Source: Flavobacteriales bacterium
GTDB taxonomy: Bacteria; Bacteroidota; Bacteroidia; UBA10329
NCBI GenBank assembly: GCA_016124845.1
Contig: WGMW01000010.1
Coordinates: forward strand, 44,779-108,778
Direction of reading: 5' to 3'
Length of the DNA: 64,000 nt
Positions within the stretch are counted from its first letter, which is position 1; each line of letters opens with the position of its first letter. The position numbers and the translations under genes were made by a program. This document shows positions 17,265 through 26,392 of the stretch, one piece after another. Under the pieces are notes generated by a model. That model made no database searches and had not been told where the DNA came from. It was given only the letters and a program-made list of their open reading frames with translations.

Positions 17265-19166
17265 TCAATACGCTCTCACGTTCTTGCCCTCCATGTAGTT
17301 GATGAAGGCACGGTTCACCACGCGGTTACCGCCTGGTGTGGGATAGTTTCCGGTGAAGTACCAATCTCCCAAATGCTCGGGGCAGGCAGAATGCAGCCCT
17401 TCAATGGATTGGAAGATGAGTTTCACCTCGGCCTTGATGCTCGGAGGCGAAATGATCTGGGCTGATTTGTCAGACAACTGCTCGGCTGTGAACGGCTTGT
17501 AGATCTCTTTCACCACGTTGACGGTGTGTTCCAACGGAAGCTCCATCTGTGCTTTCGCCTTCTCGTACACATCGTCCAGAATGTTCTCCTGCTTGGTCTC
17601 CTTAAGGAGTTCCACCGCTGCCTTGAATACCATGAAATCGCCCAACTTGGCCATGTCGATACCGTAGCAATCGGGGTAGCGGATCTGAGGCGCGCTCGAA
17701 ACGATCACGATCTTCTTCGGTCCCAGTCGGTCCACAATTCTCAGAATGGATTGCTTCAGCGTGGTTCCGCGCACAATGGAATCATCGATCAGCACCACGT
17801 TGTCTTCTCCTCTTCGCACCGCACCATAGGTGATGTCGTACACGTGCGAAACGAGGTCGTCTCGGTGCACATCGTCCGTAATAAAGGTGCGCAGCTTGGC
17901 ATCCTTGATGGTGAGTTTCTCCACACGTGCGCGCATGCTCAGAATCTCACGCACCTGCTTTGCATCCAACGAACGTTTCCCTTGCAGGATCATATCGGTC
18001 TTCAGCACGTTCACGTAATCCTCCACTCCTTTCACCATACCATAGAATGCGGTTTCGGCCGTATTGGGGATGTAACTGAAAACGGTGTTCTTGATGTCGT
18101 AATCGATCTCGCGCAGCACAGGCGCCACCACCAAGCGGCCCAGTTCCTTGCGCTCTTCGTAAATGTCCTTATCGCTACCGCGAGAGAAATAGATGCGCTC
18201 GAACGAACATGACTTCCGTTCCAGCGGCTCCCGAAATGGTTTCTCGGAAACGCTTCCATCCTTCTTGATGATGAGTGCGTGCGCGGGTTGGATCTCCTTT
18301 ACATCTTCCCACTTCACATTGAAGGCCGTCTGAATGGCAGGACGCTCACTCGCCACCACAATCACCTCATCATCCATATACCAGTGCGCGGGGCGGATAC
18401 CTGCCGGGTCGCGCATCACGAATGCATCTCCATGTCCGATCATGCCCGCAATGGCATATCCTCCATCCCACTTCTTGGCAGATTCTACCAGAATCCTCTG
18501 GATGTCCATGTTCTCCGCAATAAGCGGTGTGGCCATCAGTTTGCTGATGCCCTGCTTCTTGTACTCGTAGTAAAGTCGGTCGTTCTCCTCATCAATGAAG
18601 TGCCCGATCTTCTCCAACACGGTAATGGTATCGGCCATCTCCTTCGGATGCTGACCGATCTCCACCAACTGCTGGAAAAGCTCATCCACGTTGGTCATGT
18701 TGAAGTTGCCTGCCAACACAAGGTTCCGTGTCATCCAGTTGTTCTGGCGTAGGAACGGATGGCAATGCTCAATGCTGTTTCCACCGAAGGTGCCGTAACG
18801 CAAATGTCCGAGGAAGATCTCTCCAGTAAAGCCCAAGTTCTGCTTCAACCATTCGGGGTCCTGAATGTGTTCGGGATGCTTCTCAAACTCATCCGCGAAG
18901 CGCTGATTGATGTACGCAAACACATCTTTAATGGGTGTGGATGAGTTGGAACGATGGCGGCTGATGTACCGCTTTCCGGGTGGCATATCGAACTTGATGT
19001 TGGCCAACCCCGCGCCATCCTGCCCGCGGTTGTGCTGTTTCTCCATCAGGAGATACATCTTGTTCAGGGCATAGAAACTCGTACCGTATTTTTCCTTGTA
19101 GTAGCTGAGAGGTTTCAGCAAGCGGACCATTGCAATTCCGCACTCGTGCTTTATAGCGTCACTCAT
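17265..19166 (-). CDS. purF: Amidophosphoribosyltransferase
   Basis: 633 residues. It makes phosphoribosylamine from PRPP and glutamine, the first committed step of purine synthesis, in the cytoplasm. The class II glutaminase domain starts with HECGIAMV, where C9 would become the N-terminal nucleophile after removal of a short propeptide; HNRGQDGAG follows. The C-terminal half holds the PRPP loop VVLIDDSIVRGTTLKQSI. It is longer than the E. coli enzyme, with insertions in the glutaminase half, as in the long Bacteroidota form. A strong -7 box lies upstream at 19182. The last 15 codons are duplicated downstream at 16799. Confidence 0.88.
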   Translation of the reverse strand: MSDAIKHECGIAMVRLLKPLSYYKEKYGTSFYALNKMYLLMEKQHNRGQDGAGLANIKFDMPPGKRYISRHRSNSSTPIKDVFAYINQRFADEFEKHPEHIQDPEWLKQNLGFTGEIFLGHLRYGTFGGNSIEHCHPFLRQNNWMTRNLVLAGNFNMTNVDELFQQLVEIGQHPKEMADTITVLEKIGHFIDEENDRLYYEYKKQGISKLMATPLIAENMDIQRILVESAKKWDGGYAIAGMIGHGDAFVMRDPAGIRPAHWYMDDEVIVVASERPAIQTAFNVKWEDVKEIQPAHALIIKKDGSVSEKPFREPLERKSCSFERIYFSRGSDKDIYEERKELGRLVVAPVLREIDYDIKNTVFSYIPNTAETAFYGMVKGVEDYVNVLKTDMILQGKRSLDAKQVREILSMRARVEKLTIKDAKLRTFITDDVHRDDLVSHVYDITYGAVRRGEDNVVLIDDSIVRGTTLKQSILRIVDRLGPKKIVIVSSAPQIRYPDCYGIDMAKLGDFMVFKAAVELLKETKQENILDDVYEKAKAQMELPLEHTVNVVKEIYKPFTAEQLSDKSAQIISPPSIKAEVKLIFQSIEGLHSACPEHLGDWYFTGNYPTPGGNRVVNRAFINYMEGKNVRAY

Positions 19167-19181
19167 GGTGGATTCTAAGGC

Positions 19182-19190
19182 GCAAAGTTA
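19182..19190 (-). promoter_or_regulatory. -7 promoter box of purF
   Basis: TAACTTTGC on the minus strand is an exact TAnnTTTGC match, 15 nt upstream of the purF start. Confidence 0.65.
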
Positions 19191-19229
19191 CGGTTTTGGA
19201 AAAAGCCACTATCGTTTTGCGGACTGTTT

Positions 19230-19238
19230 TACCTTTAG
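19230..19238 (+). promoter_or_regulatory. -7 promoter box of the TPR-SpoIIE gene
   Basis: TACCTTTAG lies 6 nt before the chosen ATG at 19245. An ATG at 19240 opens a two-codon frame (ATG AAA TGA) overlapping that start. Confidence 0.5.
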
Positions 19239-19244
19239 CATGAA

Positions 19245-21395
19245 ATGAGGCTCAGAACGATTCCGCTCATCCTTCTCTGTTGTTCGGCATGGTTGGTCGC
19301 GCATGGGCAAACTCCGCTTGCCGACAGTCTTAAACGTGAGTTGAGTACGGCTCAGGCTGCCGCTGTGCAGATGGAGCTTTTGGGAAAGATATCTGATGAA
19401 CTGTTGGAGGCTCATGCTGATTCTGCCCTTGCCTATGCCGAAAAACAGCTGGAACTGGCGCAACGGTCGGGCAATGACGTGCAAAACGCGAAGGCGCTGG
19501 CGAGCAAGGCGGCTGCCATTGCCCGAAATGGAAACGACTCGCTGGCCATTGTCATTTACAGAAAGGCATTGGCGCTCCGCATTCCTGCATCTGAAGTACG
19601 CCTGAAGGCCACGTTGAACAAGGAACTCGGAAGAGCATATTACCACTTGGCGCTTTACGAAAAAGCCACCGAGGCATTCTTCGAAGCCCTTTCTTTTCTC
19701 AAAGGCGATTCGTTGAAAACAGAGCGTGCGTCCGTGCTGAACAGCATTGGCAACGTCTTCTACTTCACAAACATGCCCGAGGCGCTTCCGTATTACCGTC
19801 AATCGTTAGAGATCCATCAAAGCATGAACAACCTGGATGGCATCGCCTCGCAATTGGGCAATCTGGGCCTGGTCTATATCAAAATGAATGACTATGACAA
19901 GGGAATTGATTACTCCGAAAGGTCGTTGGCCTTTTACAAGCAGCTTGGTTACGAGCGCAGTATCGCCCGTTCGGAAGTGAACCTGGCGCAGGCCTATAAA
20001 AACGTATCAAAGACCGCGCAGGCATTGGCCCATGCAAAAGAGGCGCTACGCATCACACAGGAACTGAACGATCCACGGGGCATTGCCACGGCCACTATCA
20101 CGTTGGGAAGTATCTACTTTGAACAGGAAGACTTTGGTGAAGCCATCAGGTATTATGAGCGCGGACTGGAAATGGTAAAACAACTGGGAATGCGTTCTTA
20201 CGTGTGGGAGGCCATGTACTTTCTGGCCAAATGCTACGAGAAACTGGGGTTGAACGAAAAGGCCATGAGCCTGTACGCGAAGGTCATTGAGCTGCGAGAC
20301 AGCATTTACAAGCAAGAGATGCAGTCGATGCTGACCGAAAAGGATGCACGCTACCAAACGCTTGAAAAGGAGAACCAGATCGAGCTTCTGACCGCCCAGG
20401 CAGAAGTTGCGGACCTGCAACTGCGCAAACGTGAAACTTACCTGACCACCGCTGTCATTGTCACCTTTCTGCTTGGAATCATCTCATTGATCCTCTTCTT
20501 TTTCTACCGCACCAGAACCAAGGCCAACCTTGTCCTGGAAAGAAAAAATGCAGAGATCTCGGAGCAGAAGTCCATTATTGAAGAGAAGAACGAACACATT
20601 ACGGACAGCATCCGCTATGCCGAACGCTTGCAGGCGGCCATCCTTCCCAAAAAAGAGATGTTTGCCAAGCACTTCTCCGAATTCCACATCCTTTATAACC
20701 CAAAGGATATTGTTTCGGGCGATTTCTACTGGATGGAAAGCCTCCCCCAAACCTCCCAAGAAGGGGGAACCACCATCTATTTGGCCGTGGCTGATTGTAC
20801 CGGTCATGGTGTTCCTGGGGCGATGGTGAGCATGGTCGGGTTTCAGGGATTGAACAAGGCGGTGCTGGAGGAAAAGTTGACCTCGCCTGCGGCCATCCTT
20901 CAGCAGTTGAGCGACCACGTGGAGGACGCTTTCGGCAAAAGTGGGGGAAGCGTGAAGGACGGAATGGACATCTGCTTGGTGGCCATCGACCCTAAAAAAC
21001 GGACCGTTTCGTACGCTGGTGCCCACAACGCGCTTTGGATACTTACATCGAAAGACGATCTGCCAAGTGGCAATCTTCGGGAAGAGGAAAAAGGGATGCG
21101 CATGTTTGAGTTGAAAGCCGACAGACGCTCCATCGGTGGTTTCATGGATGCTGGAACTTTCTCCGAATCAACTGTTGAACTGAACGAAGGCGACCGCCTG
21201 TTCCTGTTCTCTGATGGTTTTGCCGACCAGTTCGGAGGACCGCAGGGCAAGAAACTTGGCAGTAAGCGCATGCGTGAAATAATCCGCCAGATGGCCCTTT
21301 CGGGAAATCTCTTAGCCCTGAATGTCATCTTCGAAGATTGGAAGGGAAAAGAGGAACAGGTGGATGACGTAACCGTTATCTCAGTTACTGTTTAG
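19245..21395 (+). CDS. TPR-sensor SpoIIE-type serine phosphatase
   Basis: 716 residues. Signal peptide (LILLCCSAWLVAHGQ), then about six TPR repeats (60-345), a coiled segment, a membrane helix at about 400-422 (TTAVIVTFLLGIISLILFFFY), a second coiled coil and a PP2C-type SpoIIE domain (about 450-716) with GDFYW, DCTGHGVPGAM and SDGFADQFGG. Periplasmic TPRs would sense a partner and control a cytoplasmic phosphatase, presumably acting on an anti-sigma-antagonist-like protein; no such target is encoded nearby. A repeat-like stretch in the PP2C domain adds about ten residues that the two paralogues in this window lack. Its stop overlaps the ald stop by a few bases. Confidence 0.88.
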   Translation: MRLRTIPLILLCCSAWLVAHGQTPLADSLKRELSTAQAAAVQMELLGKISDELLEAHADSALAYAEKQLELAQRSGNDVQNAKALASKAAAIARNGNDSLAIVIYRKALALRIPASEVRLKATLNKELGRAYYHLALYEKATEAFFEALSFLKGDSLKTERASVLNSIGNVFYFTNMPEALPYYRQSLEIHQSMNNLDGIASQLGNLGLVYIKMNDYDKGIDYSERSLAFYKQLGYERSIARSEVNLAQAYKNVSKTAQALAHAKEALRITQELNDPRGIATATITLGSIYFEQEDFGEAIRYYERGLEMVKQLGMRSYVWEAMYFLAKCYEKLGLNEKAMSLYAKVIELRDSIYKQEMQSMLTEKDARYQTLEKENQIELLTAQAEVADLQLRKRETYLTTAVIVTFLLGIISLILFFFYRTRTKANLVLERKNAEISEQKSIIEEKNEHITDSIRYAERLQAAILPKKEMFAKHFSEFHILYNPKDIVSGDFYWMESLPQTSQEGGTTIYLAVADCTGHGVPGAMVSMVGFQGLNKAVLEEKLTSPAAILQQLSDHVEDAFGKSGGSVKDGMDICLVAIDPKKRTVSYAGAHNALWILTSKDDLPSGNLREEEKGMRMFELKADRRSIGGFMDAGTFSESTVELNEGDRLFLFSDGFADQFGGPQGKKLGSKRMREIIRQMALSGNLLALNVIFEDWKGKEEQVDDVTVISVTV
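20741..20768. repeat. Interspersed-repeat-like segment inside the phosphatase gene
   Basis: The phrase CCTCCCCCAAACCTCCCAAG followed by AAGGGGGA resembles the C-run/G-run hairpin repeats found between genes elsewhere in this window (27027, 31394, 56697). Here it is in frame and encodes SLPQTSQEGG between the GDFYW and DCTGHG motifs. Confidence 0.55.
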
Positions 21396-22522
21396 ACCAG
21401 TACCTCCTCTTCCAGCAGGGCTTCCACCTCGGTGTAAGGAAGATTGAATGCTTCGGAAACGCCTTTGTACACCACTTCCCCATTCACCACGTTGAGGCCT
21501 TTTTTCAGTTCCTCATTCTCGGCACAGGCTTTCTTCCAGCCTTTATCTGCCAATTGAAGCGCGTATGGAAGCGTGGAATTTGTCAACGCAATGGTAGATG
21601 TTGCAGGAACCGCGCCTGGCATGTTGGCCACGCAGTAGTGCACCACATCATCAATAATGAAGGCAGGGTCTTGGTGCGTGGTCGGTGTGCAGGTCTCCAC
21701 ACAACCTCCCTGATCCACCGCTACATCCACGATCACAGTCCCGGGTCTCATCAATTTCAACATGTCTTTCGTTATCAGCCTTGGTGCCTTCGCTCCTGGA
21801 ATAAGCACCGCCCCAACAATCAGGTCATGTGTTTGTATATGCTTACGGATGTTGTACTCGCTGCTGAACTCCGTTACCACATGGTGTGGCATGATGTCGT
21901 TGATGTAGCGCAAGCGCGGAAGGCTCACATCCAGAATGGTCACGTGCGCTCCCAATCCGGCCGCCATCTTGGCTGCCTGCACCCCAACGATACCTCCACC
22001 AAGGATCAACACTTTGCCTGGTGCCACTCCCGGAACACCTCCGAGCAACACCCCACGACCTTTCACTGGCTTCTGCAAATAGCGCGCGCCTTCCTGAATG
22101 GCCATTCTTCCTGCCACTTCCGACATCGGCACCAACAATGGCAATGAGCCAGTTGCAGTTTCCACGGTCTCATATGCCAAACACACCACCTCACTTGCGA
22201 TCATAGCGTGCGTCAACGGTTCGCTGGATGCAAAATGGAAATACGTGAAGATGAGTTGGTCCTTTCTACAACGAGCGTACTCCTCTGCGATCGGCTCTTT
22301 TACTTTCATGATCATTTCGGCTGAGGCCCAAACCTCATCAGCCGTAGCAAAGATCTCAGCACCAACCTCACGGTAATCCTCATCTGGGAAACCGCTTCCG
22401 TGACCTGCGAAGGTTTCAATGATGACCTTGTGGCCTCTCTTAATGAATTCATGTGCGCCAGATGGCGTAAGTGCCACACGGCTCTCATTATTCTTAATTT
22501 CTTTTGGAACCCCTATTACCAT
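21392..22522 (-). CDS. ald: Alanine dehydrogenase
   Basis: 376 residues; NAD-dependent oxidative deamination of L-alanine to pyruvate and ammonia, reversible, cytoplasmic. The N-terminal MVIGVPKEIKNNESRVALTP is the family signature, the Rossmann motif is ILGGGIVGVQAAKMA, and the catalytic-domain stretch FTYFHFASS carries the conserved His. Length fits the family. It is convergent with the SpoIIE gene and divergent from yjdM. No clear promoter box was found in its AT-rich upstream region. Confidence 0.95.
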   Translation of the reverse strand: MVIGVPKEIKNNESRVALTPSGAHEFIKRGHKVIIETFAGHGSGFPDEDYREVGAEIFATADEVWASAEMIMKVKEPIAEEYARCRKDQLIFTYFHFASSEPLTHAMIASEVVCLAYETVETATGSLPLLVPMSEVAGRMAIQEGARYLQKPVKGRGVLLGGVPGVAPGKVLILGGGIVGVQAAKMAAGLGAHVTILDVSLPRLRYINDIMPHHVVTEFSSEYNIRKHIQTHDLIVGAVLIPGAKAPRLITKDMLKLMRPGTVIVDVAVDQGGCVETCTPTTHQDPAFIIDDVVHYCVANMPGAVPATSTIALTNSTLPYALQLADKGWKKACAENEELKKGLNVVNGEVVYKGVSEAFNLPYTEVEALLEEEVLV

Positions 22523-22716
22523 GATGTTGATTTTTGAAATTTTTACAAATTTTCAATCATTATGCCCAATAATAATGGGGGTATTGCGAATTATTTTCAC
22601 AAATTTCCGTGCATAACCCCTCTTTACATGTCAAATCAACCTTTTCCTGATTTTTCTCAGGATGCACAACGCGGTAAAACGTTCTAACTTGCCGCGGATT
22701 CAAAAGTGAAAAAGAG

Positions 22717-23058
22717 ATGTCTGAAGAACTGAAGCCCTGCCCAGAATGCAAGTCGCCCTACGGTTATGCGATGAGCGATGCCCTCTACGCGTGTCCGGAA
22801 TGCGGCCACGAGTGGAATCCGGAAGAACAAGCCGCTGAAGACACGCTTGTTGTGAAAGATTCTAATGGTAACCTTTTGCAGGACGGTGATTCGGTTGTGG
22901 TGATCAAAGACCTACCAGTAAAAGGAGCCAAAGGACCTATCAAGGCTGGCACCAAGGTGAAGAGCATTCGTCTGGTAGATGGCGACCACAATATCGATTG
23001 TAAGATCGATGGCTTCGGAGCCATGGCGCTGAAGTCGGAGTTTGTGAAGAAGGCTTAG
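22717..23058 (+). CDS. yjdM: YjdM/PhnA-family zinc-ribbon protein
   Basis: 113 residues. Two CPxC knuckles (CPECKSPYG and CPECGHEWN) form an N-terminal zinc ribbon. The C-terminal domain includes [22 protein letters not shown] and [20 protein letters not shown], matching the PhnA/YjdM family along its full length. The old name links it to alkylphosphonate use, but its real role is not settled. It is convergent with thiL. Confidence 0.92.
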   Translation: MSEELKPCPECKSPYGYAMSDALYACPECGHEWNPEEQAAEDTLVVKDSNGNLLQDGDSVVVIKDLPVKGAKGPIKAGTKVKSIRLVDGDHNIDCKIDGFGAMALKSEFVKKA

Positions 23059-23096
23059 GCTTAGGCTTCGACTGCGCTCAGCCTACACTCAGCCTA
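23056..23096. terminator. Hairpin between convergent yjdM and thiL
   Basis: TAGGCT occurs twice (23056 and 23062) and AGCCTA twice (23080 and 23091), so this short gap can pair into a stem. It also contains CTTCGACTGCGCTCAGCC, a relative of the interspersed CTTCGA repeats. A bidirectional stop is plausible; there is no strong T tract. Confidence 0.45.
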
Positions 23097-23100
23097 CGGG

Positions 23101-24135
23101 TCATCCCAAATGCTTCCAGCCCTGAGCTTTCAGCTCGATCATCTGTTCGCCTGAAACAAGGTTGTAGCCATCGCTCTTCTCGGTGATATGACCAATGATT
23201 CGGATAGCGGGATTGGAACTGATCTTGTCGTGGTCCTTGATATCTACCGTGAACAGTAGTTCGTAGTCTTCGCCACCATTCAATGCACACGTGGTTGGGT
23301 CGAGATTGAGTTCTTCCGCTGCCAATCCTGAAGTGTGGTCCACTGGGATCTTATCCAGATAGATGCGGCACCCCACTTCGCTTTGGGTGCAGATGTGCAA
23401 AAGGTCGGAGCTGAGACCATCAGAGATGTCGAGCATCGCAGTTGGAATCACCTTTTCAAGTTCCAGAATGTCGATGATGTCGGCACGCGGTTCTGGTTTC
23501 AGTTGGCGTTCGAGCACGTAATCGTGTCCGCTCAAGTCGGGCTGCACGCCTGGATTCTCTTGAAAGATTCGCTTCTCGCGCTCCAACAATTGAAGTCCGA
23601 GATAGGCCGCGCCCAGATCGCCTGTAATACAGATGAGGTCGGTTTCCTTGGCCCCGCTGCGATACACCACTTTTTCCTCATCCACCTCACCAATAGCGGT
23701 GATGCTGATGGCCAATCCGCTTTGCGAACTGGTAGTATCGCCACCTACAAGATCCACATTGTATTTCTCGCAAGCGAGTAGAATTCCCGTGTAAAGTTCA
23801 TCAATAGCCTCTACCGAAAACCGACTTGATAGCCCGATGGAAACCGTGATCTGTGTGGGCTTTCCGTTCATGGCATAGATGTCGGAAAGGTTGACGGCCA
23901 CCGCTTTGTAGCCCAAGTGTTTGAGCGGTACATAGCTGAGGTCGAAGTGAATTCCTTCCATCAGCATGTCGGTAGTGACGAGGGTTTTCATTTTGCCCGT
24001 TCCGAGAACGGCCGCATCATCGCCAATTCCTTTGATGGAACTCTTCTGACGGAGCTCCACACTTTCCTTGATCTTCTCAATAAGTCCGAACTCTCCGAGT
24101 TCGCTCAATTCGGTTCTATCCGTGTCTTCAAACAT
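23101..24135 (-). CDS. thiL: Thiamine-phosphate kinase
   Basis: 344 residues from the ATG at 24135 (MFEDTDRTELSELGEFGLI); this start is chosen over upstream alternatives because it matches the family and falls just after a -7 box. The enzyme phosphorylates thiamine monophosphate to the diphosphate with ATP. Visible motifs: GIGDDAAVLG, NLSDIYAMNGKPTQ, VGGDTTSS and the C-terminal LNGGEDYELLFTV of the AIR-synthase/ThiL fold. It lies downstream of typA on the same strand, separated by a 36-bp palindrome overlapping its promoter. Confidence 0.94.
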   Translation of the reverse strand: MFEDTDRTELSELGEFGLIEKIKESVELRQKSSIKGIGDDAAVLGTGKMKTLVTTDMLMEGIHFDLSYVPLKHLGYKAVAVNLSDIYAMNGKPTQITVSIGLSSRFSVEAIDELYTGILLACEKYNVDLVGGDTTSSQSGLAISITAIGEVDEEKVVYRSGAKETDLICITGDLGAAYLGLQLLEREKRIFQENPGVQPDLSGHDYVLERQLKPEPRADIIDILELEKVIPTAMLDISDGLSSDLLHICTQSEVGCRIYLDKIPVDHTSGLAAEELNLDPTTCALNGGEDYELLFTVDIKDHDKISSNPAIRIIGHITEKSDGYNLVSGEQMIELKAQGWKHLG

Positions 24136-24138
24136 GGG

Positions 24139-24147
24139 GCAAAGGTA
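24139..24147 (-). promoter_or_regulatory. -7 promoter box of thiL
   Basis: TACCTTTGC on the minus strand is an exact consensus match, ending 3 nt before the thiL ATG; three of its bases overlap the arm of the palindrome at 24145-24180. Confidence 0.55.
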
Positions 24148-24180
24148 AGTTAGGGTTTGATGCATCAAACCCTAACTTAC
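24145..24180. repeat. 36-bp perfect palindrome between typA and thiL
   Basis: GTAAGTTAGGGTTTGATG is followed directly by its exact reverse complement, giving a 36-bp perfect palindrome with no spacer. It begins 4 nt after the typA stop and ends 9 nt before the thiL ATG. It may be a typA transcript end or a binding site controlling thiL; it lacks the T tract of a classical intrinsic terminator. Confidence 0.8.
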
Positions 24181-24184
24181 TGGA

Positions 24185-25984
24185 TTAAACCTTACCCAGT
24201 TTCTTGCGCTCGTGCTCTTTTAGGAATGTCTTTCTCAAACGGATAGACTGTGGAGTTACCTCCACGTATTCGTCCGACTGAATGTATTCCAAGGCTTCCT
24301 CCAACGAGAATTTGATGGCCGGAGCGATTCTGATCTTATCATCCGCACCAGAAGAGCGCATGTTGCTCATCTTCTTGGTCTTGGTAAGGTTTACGATCAT
24401 ATCGCCAGCGCGGGTGTTCTCGCCAACCACCTGACCTTCGTAGATCGGTGTTCCCGGATCGACAAAGAACTTACCTCTGTCCTGAAGGTTGCTCAATGTA
24501 TAAGGAATAGCCTCGCCCGGTTCCATTGAGATCAATGAACCGTTCTGACGACCAGGAATAACTCCTTTATATGGTTGATATTCTTTGAAACGGTGGCTCA
24601 TGATGGCCTCTCCAGCGGTAGCTGTCAGCAACTGGTTTCGAAGACCGATGATGCCGCGTGATGGAATAACGAATTCGAGCAGCATGCGGTCGCCTTTCGG
24701 ACCCATGTTCACGATCTCTCCTTTACGGTTCGTTACCATTTCCACCGCTTTTCCATGCACTTCTTCTGGAAGGTCGATGGTCAGATCTTCTACCGGCTCG
24801 CACTTCACGCCATCGATCTCTTTGATGATAACCTGCGGCTGTCCGATCTGAAGTTCGTAGCCTTCTCTTCGCATGGTTTCGATAAGAACCGAAAGGTGCA
24901 ACACACCACGACCGAACACTTGGAAACTATCTGCTGAACCTGTTTCATGCAGTCTAAGCGCAAGGTTCTTCTCCAACTCCTTTTCCAACCGCTCGCGCAC
25001 GTGACGTGACGTGACGAACTTGCCTTCCTTACCGAAGAACGGAGAATCGTTGATGGTGAAAAGCATGCTCATGGTCGGCTCATCGATGCTGATCGGTGGC
25101 ATTGCCTCTGGATTTTCCACATCGGCAACCGTGTCTCCGATCTCAAATCCTTCAAGACCAACAAGCGCGCAGATCTCTCCGGCCTTCACCTCCTGTACTT
25201 TGATCTTACCCATTCCTTCGAACAGGTAAAGTTCCTTCAGTTTTCCTTTCACTACGGTTCCATCGCGCTTGATCATGGCCACTTGCTGCCCCTCTTTCAG
25301 CGTACCGCGATACAGACGCCCGATGGCGATTCGACCGATGTACGGAGAGTGATCCAACGATGTGATCTGCATTTGCGAAGTTCCCTCGGCCACTTTCGGC
25401 TCTGGGATGTGCTCGATCACCTGCTCCATCAAGTAATCGATGTTTCCAGTTGGCTCGAATGGCTCTGGACCCATCCAACCCTGCTTGGCAGAACCGAAAA
25501 CGGTTGGGAAATCCAACTGTTCCTCCGTGGCGCCCAAGTTGAACATGAGGTCGAAAACTGCTTCCTGCGCCTCATCTGGCGTACAGTTCGGCTTATCTAC
25601 TTTATTGACAACCACGATCGGTTTCAAGCCAAGTTCAATGGCTTTCTGCAACACGAAACGTGTCTGTGGCATCGGCCCTTCGAAGGCATCCACCAACAGC
25701 AGCACGCCATCGGCCATGTTCAATACTCGCTCCACTTCGCCACCGAAATCGCTGTGTCCAGGAGTGTCGATGATGTTGATCTTGGTGTCTTTCCATTTCA
25801 CCGCCACGTTTTTGGCGAGAATGGTAATTCCGCGCTCCCGTTCGAGGTCGTTGCTGTCCATAACGAGCTCGCCCATGGTCTCGTGTTCCTTAAAAACTTT
25901 CGCTGCCTCCAGCATACGATCGACCAACGAGGTCTTTCCGTGGTCAACGTGTGCGATGATGGCAATATTCCGTAGTGATGTCAT
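24185..25984 (-). CDS. typA: Translational GTPase TypA/BipA
   Basis: 599 residues; a ribosome-associated EF-G-like GTPase involved in stress and cold growth. G motifs: AHVDHGKTSLVD (G1), DTPGHSDF (G3) and NKVD (G4), followed by domain II and an EF-G-like C-terminus ending in a basic tail (HERKKLGKV). I use the ATG at 25984 (MTSLRNIAIIAHVDHG), the conserved N-terminus; the frame extends to 26008. A consensus -7 box lies 20 nt upstream. Confidence 0.95.
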   Translation of the reverse strand: MTSLRNIAIIAHVDHGKTSLVDRMLEAAKVFKEHETMGELVMDSNDLERERGITILAKNVAVKWKDTKINIIDTPGHSDFGGEVERVLNMADGVLLLVDAFEGPMPQTRFVLQKAIELGLKPIVVVNKVDKPNCTPDEAQEAVFDLMFNLGATEEQLDFPTVFGSAKQGWMGPEPFEPTGNIDYLMEQVIEHIPEPKVAEGTSQMQITSLDHSPYIGRIAIGRLYRGTLKEGQQVAMIKRDGTVVKGKLKELYLFEGMGKIKVQEVKAGEICALVGLEGFEIGDTVADVENPEAMPPISIDEPTMSMLFTINDSPFFGKEGKFVTSRHVRERLEKELEKNLALRLHETGSADSFQVFGRGVLHLSVLIETMRREGYELQIGQPQVIIKEIDGVKCEPVEDLTIDLPEEVHGKAVEMVTNRKGEIVNMGPKGDRMLLEFVIPSRGIIGLRNQLLTATAGEAIMSHRFKEYQPYKGVIPGRQNGSLISMEPGEAIPYTLSNLQDRGKFFVDPGTPIYEGQVVGENTRAGDMIVNLTKTKKMSNMRSSGADDKIRIAPAIKFSLEEALEYIQSDEYVEVTPQSIRLRKTFLKEHERKKLGKV

Positions 25985-26004
25985 ACCCTTTTTGAAAAAC
26001 GCGC

Positions 26005-26013
26005 GCAAAGGTA
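26005..26013 (-). promoter_or_regulatory. -7 promoter box of typA
   Basis: TACCTTTGC on the minus strand, exact consensus, 20 nt upstream of the typA start. This supports the start at 25984. Confidence 0.65.
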
Positions 26014-26047
26014 CGCTTATGTTTGTAGCGAACTTCAGATTATCTCA

Positions 26048-26392
26048 ATGAAAAACCCATCACCCATTCTCAGGGGTCTTTTTATCTGTGGCGTTGGTGC
26101 GCTACTGGTAAGTGTACAGTTCTCAATTGTCGGTTGGCCCGCTGCGGATATCTTCTCATGTTTAGGTGGCATTTCCACGCTGGTGTTCTATTTCCTGTTT
26201 GATCGCGTAGCCGTGGTGAAACGGAAAAGTCGATTTCCCCGACATGTAACGGTTGTGGCGTTGATCACGGCCATTGTCTTGAAATCATTTGAAATAGCAA
26301 TCGGTTCGTGGTTTTTCCTGATCGCCTTCATGGCGTTTTTGGTGTGGTTGGCGTGGTCCGTTTTAGAGGAGCTTCCGCCCTCGTCCGATTAA
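26048..26392 (+). CDS. Small integral membrane protein, unknown function
   Basis: 114 residues with four likely membrane helices (about 8-26, 33-50, 67-83 and 86-105) and short charged loops (RVAVVKRKSRFPRH). No family recognised. It is divergent from typA. A strong hairpin overlaps its stop codon, so it is probably transcribed separately from gmk. Confidence 0.7.
   Translation: MKNPSPILRGLFICGVGALLVSVQFSIVGWPAADIFSCLGGISTLVFYFLFDRVAVVKRKSRFPRHVTVVALITAIVLKSFEIAIGSWFFLIAFMAFLVWLAWSVLEELPPSSD

Noticed and set aside
22523..22716. A riboswitch between ald and yjdM
   Set aside because: The region is AT-rich with one short inverted repeat but no recognisable riboswitch core.
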